Positions 58,048 to 64,000 of a stretch of 64,000 bases of DNA are shown here, one piece after another. Under the pieces are notes generated by a model that was not told the origin of the DNA, made no database searches, and was given only the letters and a program-made list of their open reading frames with translations. Made by a program: the position numbers and the translations under genes. Positions within the stretch are counted from its first letter, which is position 1; the number at the start of each line of letters is the position of its first letter. The stretch covers positions 81,083-145,082 of the forward strand of contig NZ_JBHFNQ010000013.1 in the NCBI RefSeq assembly GCF_041929345.1, written 5' to 3'. Source of the stretch: Floridanema aerugineum (lineage in GTDB: Bacteria > Cyanobacteriota > Cyanobacteriia > Cyanobacteriales > Aerosakkonemataceae).

Positions 58048-59211
58048 ATGCCCAAATTTAAGTCTGCATTTTTCAATTTTTCCGGGGGTATTTCGGTAAT
58101 GGATCGTTATTTGATCGCCGAATTATTACCGCCTTTCTTGTTTGGTGTGGGACTGTTTTCCTCAGTAGCAGTAACCATCGGTACATTATTTGATTTAATG
58201 CGGAAAATTAGCGATGCTGGATTAGCACCTGCGATCGCAATGAAGATTTTTTTATTACAATTACCTTATTTTGTTGCTTTTGCTTTACCAGCATCAATGC
58301 TGTTAGCTACTTTAATTACTTATAGTCGTCTGAGTAGTGATAGTGAATTAATTGCTTTACGCAGTTTCGGAATTCATATTTATCGCCTGTTAATGCCAGC
58401 AGTTTGTTTGGGCATAGTAGTAACGGGAACTTGTTTTTGGTTGAATGAATTTGTCGTGCCAGCCGCTAAATATGAAGCCACCCAAACTTTACAAATTGCC
58501 TTAAATAGACAACAGAAAGATTTCCAAGAGAGTAACATTATTTATCCCGAATATAACAAAGTAACTCAACCGGATGGCAGAAGAAAAGAGGTGATGACTC
58601 GGTTATTTTATGCTGAAGAATTTGACGGGGAAAGAATGAGAGGGTTAACGGTTTTAGAGCGATCGCGATCGGGAGTTAACGGCATAGTAGTATCAGAATC
58701 AGCAGTTTGGAATCAAGCCCAAAATACTTGGGACTTTTACAATGGCACAACTTATTTAGTCGCCCCCGATGGTTCATATCAGCATATTATGCGCTTTGAA
58801 CATCAACAATTACAATTACCTCGCGCCCCCTTAGATTTTGCAAGAAGAGGGCGAGACTATGCCGAAATGAACATTGTCCAAGCTCTAGAAGAACTAAAAT
58901 TAATTAGCTTAAGTAACGACAGTAAAAAAATTCGCAAACTGGAAATACGTATTCACCAAAAAATCGCCTTACCTTTTTCTTGTTTGATATTTGGTTTAGT
59001 CGGTTCAATTTTAGGAATTCGACCCCAACGCACTAACAAAGCCACAGGTTTTGGGATTAGCGTTTTAATTATTTTTGCCTATTACTTATTAATGACTTTA
59101 GGCGATGTTTTTGGCTTGGGTGGCATTCTTCCTCCCGAAATTGCCGCTTGGTTGCCCAATATATTTGGTATAACTATGGGCAGTTGGTTATTATGGCGAC
59201 TTGCTCGTTAA
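58048..59211 (+). CDS. LptF/LptG family permease
   Basis: A 387-aa YjgP/YjgQ-type membrane protein: MDRYLIAELLPPFLFGVGLFSS start, three N-terminal membrane spans, a large periplasmic beta-jellyroll (about 115-265), then three spans with FSCLIFGLVGSILGIRPQR. Cyanobacteria often have one LptF/G-type permease. The ATG at 58048 follows a TTG ORF start 42 nt upstream. It is the third gene of the lptA-lptB unit. Confidence 0.9.
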   Translation: MPKFKSAFFNFSGGISVMDRYLIAELLPPFLFGVGLFSSVAVTIGTLFDLMRKISDAGLAPAIAMKIFLLQLPYFVAFALPASMLLATLITYSRLSSDSELIALRSFGIHIYRLLMPAVCLGIVVTGTCFWLNEFVVPAAKYEATQTLQIALNRQQKDFQESNIIYPEYNKVTQPDGRRKEVMTRLFYAEEFDGERMRGLTVLERSRSGVNGIVVSESAVWNQAQNTWDFYNGTTYLVAPDGSYQHIMRFEHQQLQLPRAPLDFARRGRDYAEMNIVQALEELKLISLSNDSKKIRKLEIRIHQKIALPFSCLIFGLVGSILGIRPQRTNKATGFGISVLIIFAYYLLMTLGDVFGLGGILPPEIAAWLPNIFGITMGSWLLWRLAR

Positions 59212-59438
59212 ATTGGGGCTTGAGGATGACAGGCAAGATGCCTATCCTACAGGATGGGAAACAGGGGATTACTGTGGTTAATTAGTTGTGTTTTTTCCAG
59301 AAAAATTTTGGCATTTTTGATGGAATCTTCACAAAAAAAGTCATAAAATATGGGGGAACAAAGCTATCCTGGAAATAGATACCTATGTGAGATATTGTCT
59401 GGCGGAAAAGTATTAAGAAAAACAAAGCACCTCTGGGC

Positions 59439-60647
59439 ATGAAATCACTAACTGCTAGCTTACTCGGATCTCTTGCCATGTCATCTCATCAACCTCCCGC
59501 CCATCTCCGTTATCTGAAAGCAAGGCTACGCCCTTTACTCCGTCCTCAAGTTTGGGGAACTATTATATTTTTATTGGTGGTGAGTAGTCTCGCCGGGGTT
59601 TACTTTGCCAATTTAGAAGAGTTTATTGCTGAGGAAAATCAAGATCCTCCTACTGTCAGTAACAATAACAACAACGCTGATAACGATCGGGCTCCCCAAT
59701 CGAGTATAAGTCCAGAAGATAGAGCGATCGCAGCTGATATCGACATATCCGCGTTGTTAGAAAATGATTTAGCGGCTAACACCGAAACCTTGGATGCTGC
59801 GCCAGAAAAACCCAGGGAAAATATATTTGAACAATACATGAGGCAAAGGCAAGAAAGAGATAAAGCTGCTAATTCATCTCCAGGGCAAGCAAATCAGCAA
59901 CCAGCACCAGCAAATATAGATGATAATCCCTTTACAATTAAATTTCCCACTGGGAATAATGCTGGAAGAAATAATGCAGCAATTTCCACAAATCCCTTCC
60001 TTGCCAATCTGACAAATAATAACTCCAATGGACTAAACTTACCCAACAGCACAACTACAAATTTAAATAATACTAACGCTTTGCAAACTGCATTAGACCG
60101 TGCTAATGGTTATAATCGGCAGACAAATGTTGATGCTAATGGTAACGCAATTAATCCATTACAAGCAGCGCTCGATCGCCAACCCACAGCACAAAGCAAC
60201 ACTAATTTAATAGCACAGCCTAATCAACTAACTCCTTTATTAGGCACAACTCCCTATTACACAGGCGTAACTACAACTATTCCTAACTCTGGAACTCCTG
60301 TACAAGGATCGGTCCCTCTCACCCCTTATTCTAACCTTCCTGGTAACACCACTTTACCAGCACAAGTTCCCACAACTGGTATACCAACCAACATACCTAA
60401 TGCTTACAATCCTGGGTTGACAAATAATCCACCTAATTCCTATACTTACCTCAACCAACCCATAGTACCAAATACCCCGCAAACTTTACCCAGTACCAGT
60501 GGTGTAAACAATTCTAATTTACCTAATTCGGCAGTTCAAACAGCACCGAATCAAGTCCAAAATACACCAGCACCTTTCTCAATTCCCAACAATCCTCCCG
60601 GAAGGACGATCGGTGGTGGTCAAATTAATACATTCTCAAATCCTTAA
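59439..60647 (+). CDS. Asn/Pro/Thr-rich single-span protein
   Basis: A 402-aa protein: a basic cytoplasmic N-terminus of about 35 residues, one membrane helix (WGTIIFLLVVSSLAGVYFA, about 39-57), then a low-complexity extracytoplasmic domain rich in Asn, Pro, Thr, Ser and Gln. ALQTALDRANGYN and PLQAALDRQPTAQ form an internal repeat. No family recognised. It is preceded by 227 bp of gene-free DNA. Confidence 0.7.
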   Translation: MKSLTASLLGSLAMSSHQPPAHLRYLKARLRPLLRPQVWGTIIFLLVVSSLAGVYFANLEEFIAEENQDPPTVSNNNNNADNDRAPQSSISPEDRAIAADIDISALLENDLAANTETLDAAPEKPRENIFEQYMRQRQERDKAANSSPGQANQQPAPANIDDNPFTIKFPTGNNAGRNNAAISTNPFLANLTNNNSNGLNLPNSTTTNLNNTNALQTALDRANGYNRQTNVDANGNAINPLQAALDRQPTAQSNTNLIAQPNQLTPLLGTTPYYTGVTTTIPNSGTPVQGSVPLTPYSNLPGNTTLPAQVPTTGIPTNIPNAYNPGLTNNPPNSYTYLNQPIVPNTPQTLPSTSGVNNSNLPNSAVQTAPNQVQNTPAPFSIPNNPPGRTIGGGQINTFSNP

Positions 60648-60802
60648 ACTGGTGATTGGGCAAATTGTAGCAAAACAGTAAGCTAAAGCAAAGTAGGCAA
60701 TAAAAATAAAGAGAACAATTTTTCAGGGAAAGGGGATAATTTAGTTGTACTTTTTCCCTTTTTTGTTGTCTTTTTTAACCGCAGACGTTATATATAAAGA
60801 TT

Positions 60803-60830
60803 GTAGAGACGTTATATATAACGTCTCTAC
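60803..60830. repeat. GTAGAGACGTT palindromic repeat, copy 2
   Basis: GTAGAGACGTTATATATAACGTCTCTAC, with arms identical to those at 6214-6241 and a different centre. It stands between convergent genes in a 257-bp gap. Confidence 0.7.
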
Positions 60831-60904
60831 AATACTACAATACAATCTTTTGACTCTTTTTGTTGTTCAAAAAACCAAGTTTCTTAAACCTTTCAAATCT
60901 TGCC

Positions 60905-63868
60905 TCAAGCCAGAGAAACAAAATCCTGCCCAGTAATCAAATTAGCAGAAATGCCATTTAAAGTCGCTAACAATTGATTATTGTTGGTCAGACTAATTAA
61001 AGTGTTATTTCCACTCTGCACAATGCTAAGTTGTTGGAAGGTTAAATTACCAGACAAGGCTAAGGAATCAACTCCATCTTGGAAGTCAGTAATCACATCA
61101 CTACCTTGACTAACAGTTAACACAAATCGATCGCGTCCGCTACCACCAGTGAGTAAGTCATTACCAAAATCACCACTCAACAAGTCATCACCATCACCAC
61201 CAATCAGGGTGTCATTTCCTTTTCCACCATAAATGGTATCATTTCCTAACTCGCCAGTAATCCAATCAGCGCCTTGATTGCCAGAGAGTACATCATTGGC
61301 AGCACCACCGCAGATTCGATCGTCATCATCACCGCCAGAGATGGTATCATTATCATCGCCACCACTCAGGCTATCCTTGCCTAAATCGCCAAAGATCAGA
61401 TCATTTCCCGCATCACCGCAAACAATGTCATCATCTTTACCAGCGTATACGGCATCGTTACCATCTTCGGCAAAAATAGAGTCATTGCCAGTATTACCAA
61501 AGAGCAAATCATCACCACTACCACCGAAGATTAAATCCTTATCGCTATTAGTGGAAGCATCGCTACCACCACCAAAAATAGTATCGTTGCCTTTATCGCC
61601 ATCCAAGGTATCATCACCCTTATCGCCCAAGAGCAAGTCATTATCTTGACCACCGCGCACAAAGTCGTTACCCTGACCACCATAGACAGTATCATTACCT
61701 TGATTGCCGTTAACAAAGTCGTCGCCAAGATTGCCATTGATCAAATCTTCGCCTTCGTTACCAGCTATCCAATCGCGTCCTTCACCACCAAATAAGCTAT
61801 CTTTACCTTTACCGCCAAATAGGTTATCATTACCCGTTCTTCCCAACAACAAATCATCGCCATCGTTGCCGTAAAGTGCATCATTCCTGTCACTACCAAT
61901 CAGGAAATTATTACCATCCGTACCGGATTGAGAGTTATCAACTGAATTAAGTGCTACCGATACACCAGGAAGATTATTAATATCAGGACGGACAATTTTA
62001 GAAGCAAAACAATCTGCATCTTCAGGCGTTACCGCCGCACCAGCAACAGTTAAACTGAATGGGAGATTAACACTCTTCATTCCTGAATCTGTAGCTTTGA
62101 GGAAAATGTTGAAAGTTCCCACATCGTTAGCAGTTGGAGTCCCGACAAAATTGCGAGAACTTGGATTAAAATTTAGCCAACTTGGTAAAGAGTTACCATT
62201 AGTTAAAGTTGCTGAGTAAGTGAGATTGTCGCCAACATCAATATCTTTGAAAGTATCAGCAGCGAAAGTGAAATTAAACAAACTGTTGACAGTAGCATTT
62301 TGATTGTTAACCGTCAGATTAACCACAGGTGCATCATTAACTGGGTTAACTGTTAAGTTAACAGTAGCATCAGCAGAGGCATAATTAGCACCATCAAAAC
62401 CAAGCCAATTAAAGCTTGTATTGCCATTCCAATTAGCAACTGGAATAAAGCGGAGATTGGCTAATTCTGTCAGGGAGATGTCTTGATTAACAGTAACATT
62501 GCTGCTACCTAATTGCAATGTACCGTTGCTGGGTAAAGTTGTAACTTTAATCTTACTCAGACTAGCGCCGTTAGAGTTGCTAAATTTGCTAGTAAAGTCA
62601 GCAGCAGTGAAACTAATAGTGGTATCTTCGTCACCTGTTTTGTTAATGGTGTTGCCAACTGGTATATTGTCATCATTAACAATTGTGCCAACCGCTTGAT
62701 TATCAACTATCGCACCATTAACAGCATTAGAAAGATTGACTAAGAAGTTTTTGTTGGTTTCAACAAGCGTATTACCATTGACAGCAACAGTGATATTCTT
62801 AGTTGTTTCTCCTGGGTTGAAAGTCAAAACACCAGACGCACTATTGTAATCTGTTCCGGCAACAGAAATGCCATCAGCAGTAGCATAGTTGACCGAAACA
62901 GTTTGATAACTGGGGTTAGATAAAGTAACCGCAAAATTGAAGTTAGTTGTACCACTGTTACCTTCATTTTGCCTGACATCGCTAATCGAAATTGTGGGCA
63001 GAGAATCATCATTATTGATAGTTCCTACCGCAGCAGCATTAGTAATAGTAGCATTGATCGGATTCGAGAGATTCAGATTGAATGTTTCGTTGGTTTCGTA
63101 TTTGTTATCACCATTAGAATTAACGGTAATAGTTTTTTGGGTTTCTCCTGGGTTGAAAATCAGATTTCCTGAAGCGTTGGTATAATCGCCATCAGCAACA
63201 GTAGCAGTACCATCAGCAGTGTTGAAGTTAACGCTGATACTTTGGGAACTGGTATTGCTTAATGAAACGTTGAAGCTGTGGGTAACAGTACCGCTATTTC
63301 CTTCATTTTGGGCAGTAGCATTGCTAATCGAAATTGCTGGTAATTGGTCATCATTTCTGATAGTGACTACACCAGTATCATCAGCAATAGTTGCGTTAGT
63401 TGGGTTGCTGAGTTTTACCTCAAAAGTTTCGTCACTTTCGTATTTGGTATCTCCATTAACTACGATGGAAACAGTTTTTTGGGTTTCTCCTGGGTTGAAA
63501 GTCAGAGTACCAGAAGCACCTGTGTAATCATTATCGGCGGTAGTGGCAGTACCATTTTGGGTGGCGTAGTTGACAGTAACAGTTTGAGCACTAGCGGTGT
63601 TTAAGCTAACAGTAAAGTTGAAGTTTGTTGTGCCGCTATTTCCTTCTACTTGAGCGATATCGTTGATAGAAAGAGGTGTGTCATTGTCGATTATCTGCAC
63701 TGTGGCAGTATTTTGGGTACCAATTGAAAGACCAGAAGTGGGATTGGATAAAGCGAGATTGATGGTTTCTGTTGCTTCGGTTGAAGTATCGTTATTGATG
63801 GGAATGGTGACAGTTTTACTGGTTTCGCCGCTAGCAAAGTTGATCGTTTGGGCGGCGTTATTGAACAA
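60905..63868 (-). pseudogene. 5'-truncated Calx-beta / cadherin-like / RTX repeat protein
   Basis: 987 codons: an interrupted Calx-beta domain at the start, then at least four complete Calx-beta domains (ExxG-NSGTTNFNF... and NDD closures), a cadherin-like domain (about 435-545), a dystroglycan-type Ig domain (about 545-640), and some 14 RTX calcium-binding nonapeptide blocks (GNDTIYGGKGNDTLIGGDGD) to a C-terminal DFQDGVDSLAL domain. The frame starts at a TTG directly beside a GTCCCTACCTATAAC repeat, and the first Calx-beta domain lacks its front half. RTX proteins are secreted by type I systems. The 5' truncation is seen; loss of function is not shown. Confidence 0.8.
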
Positions 63869-63884
63869 AAATGTTGAGCGCAGT

Positions 63885-63922
63885 CCCTACCTATAACGAA
63901 GTTTAGGTAGGGTTAGCGAAAC
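63885..63922. repeat. repeat at the truncation point of the RTX gene
   Basis: CCCTACCT and AGGTAGGG form an inverted pair around ATAACGAAGTTT, followed by TTAGCGAAACC. It lies at the broken 5' end of the RTX gene. Confidence 0.5.
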
Positions 63923-63947
63923 CAACATAAAAATGCGTAGCAACGAT

Positions 63948-64000
63948 TTATTCTGGATTCTCTTGGTTCTGCACATATTCTATAAGTTTATTTAGTGGTG
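63948..64000 (-). CDS. 3' end of a gene entering from the right
   Basis: 17 codons (PLNKLIEYVQNQENPE and stop) are open to the window edge on the minus strand. Too short to identify; the frame may be fortuitous. Confidence 0.25.
   Translation of the reverse strand, partial: PLNKLIEYVQNQENPE

Noticed and set aside
61278..63896. Several plus-strand ORFs of up to 123 aa opposite the RTX gene
   Set aside because: They are antisense readings of repetitive Calx-beta and RTX sequence, with no ribosome sites or domains.
1..64000. tRNA, rRNA and complete insertion sequences
   Set aside because: No tRNA arm pattern, ribosomal sequence or transposase gene was recognised on reading intergenic regions; a dedicated scan could still find a tRNA that I missed.

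Overview
The window is cyanobacterial chromosome. Evidence: dense GCGATCGC/CGATCG (HIP1-type) octamers, an iron-stress chlorophyll-protein operon (isiA), ferredoxin:thioredoxin reductase (ftrC), a glutamine riboswitch in front of a glutamine-synthetase inactivating factor, AMIN-domain TonB receptors, cyanobacterial Ser/Thr kinases, a PEP-CTERM-like protein and many short palindromic intergenic repeats. Base composition is moderately AT-rich. The gene set fits a filamentous, oscillatorian-type species, but nothing here fixes the genus. I see no tRNA, rRNA, complete insertion sequence or CRISPR array.

Region 1 (1-22.4 kb) is a metal-nutrition neighbourhood. A minus-strand set (two calcineurin-like phosphoesterases and a COG0523-like P-loop protein) is divergent from thrS, a DUF1636 gene and a second, His-rich COG0523 GTPase; a Zur/Fur-like palindrome lies between them. 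Then come a flavoprotein with a possible Fur box, the isi group (isiA, a small zinc-ribbon gene, flavodoxin isiB, an alpha/beta hydrolase resembling isiC, a Cys-rich membrane protein), an RhtX/FptX-like permease with an AMIN-TonB receptor, a MORN protein with TonB, and divergent exbB-exbD. A cobalamin riboswitch at 22.1 kb heads a decaying operon: a receptor lacking its signal and plug, a [2Fe-2S] protein, a truncated membrane protein and a broken cpdA.

Region 2 (22.3-33.2 kb): ornithine aminotransferase, a deoxyhypusine-synthase-family enzyme, a 72-aa membrane peptide, a pilin-like protein, mtnA, a large Cache/HAMP/multi-PAS histidine kinase, Uma2 and HicB-type genes, separated by MITE-like hairpins.

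Region 3 (33.4-46.1 kb) is accessory. A two-gene module (DUF262 protein plus a RelA/SpoT-like protein, overlapping by 4 bp) sits between an orphan copy of the uvrA 3' end and intact uvrA, which looks like a cargo insertion that duplicated the end of uvrA. It is the best candidate for an undescribed defence or toxin system. Beyond it are RelE/ParE, DUF433/PIN-like and VapC-type toxin-antitoxin genes, remnants of others, an orphan polymorphic-toxin-like tail with a putative immunity gene, and a Ser/Thr kinase with an Ala/Trp-rich repeat.

Region 4 (46.3-53 kb): a GRDP/TIGR04222-like membrane protein, a kinase with pentapeptide repeats, a CHAT caspase-like protein and a further kinase with an altered active site. 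Region 5 (53-64 kb) is mostly housekeeping: cytosine deaminase, a 51-aa IF7/IF17-type glutamine synthetase inactivating factor under a glutamine riboswitch, smpB, ftrC, a DUF309 gene, LptA/LptB/LptF-type LPS transport genes, an Asn/Pro-rich membrane protein, and a Calx-beta/RTX protein whose 5' end is truncated.
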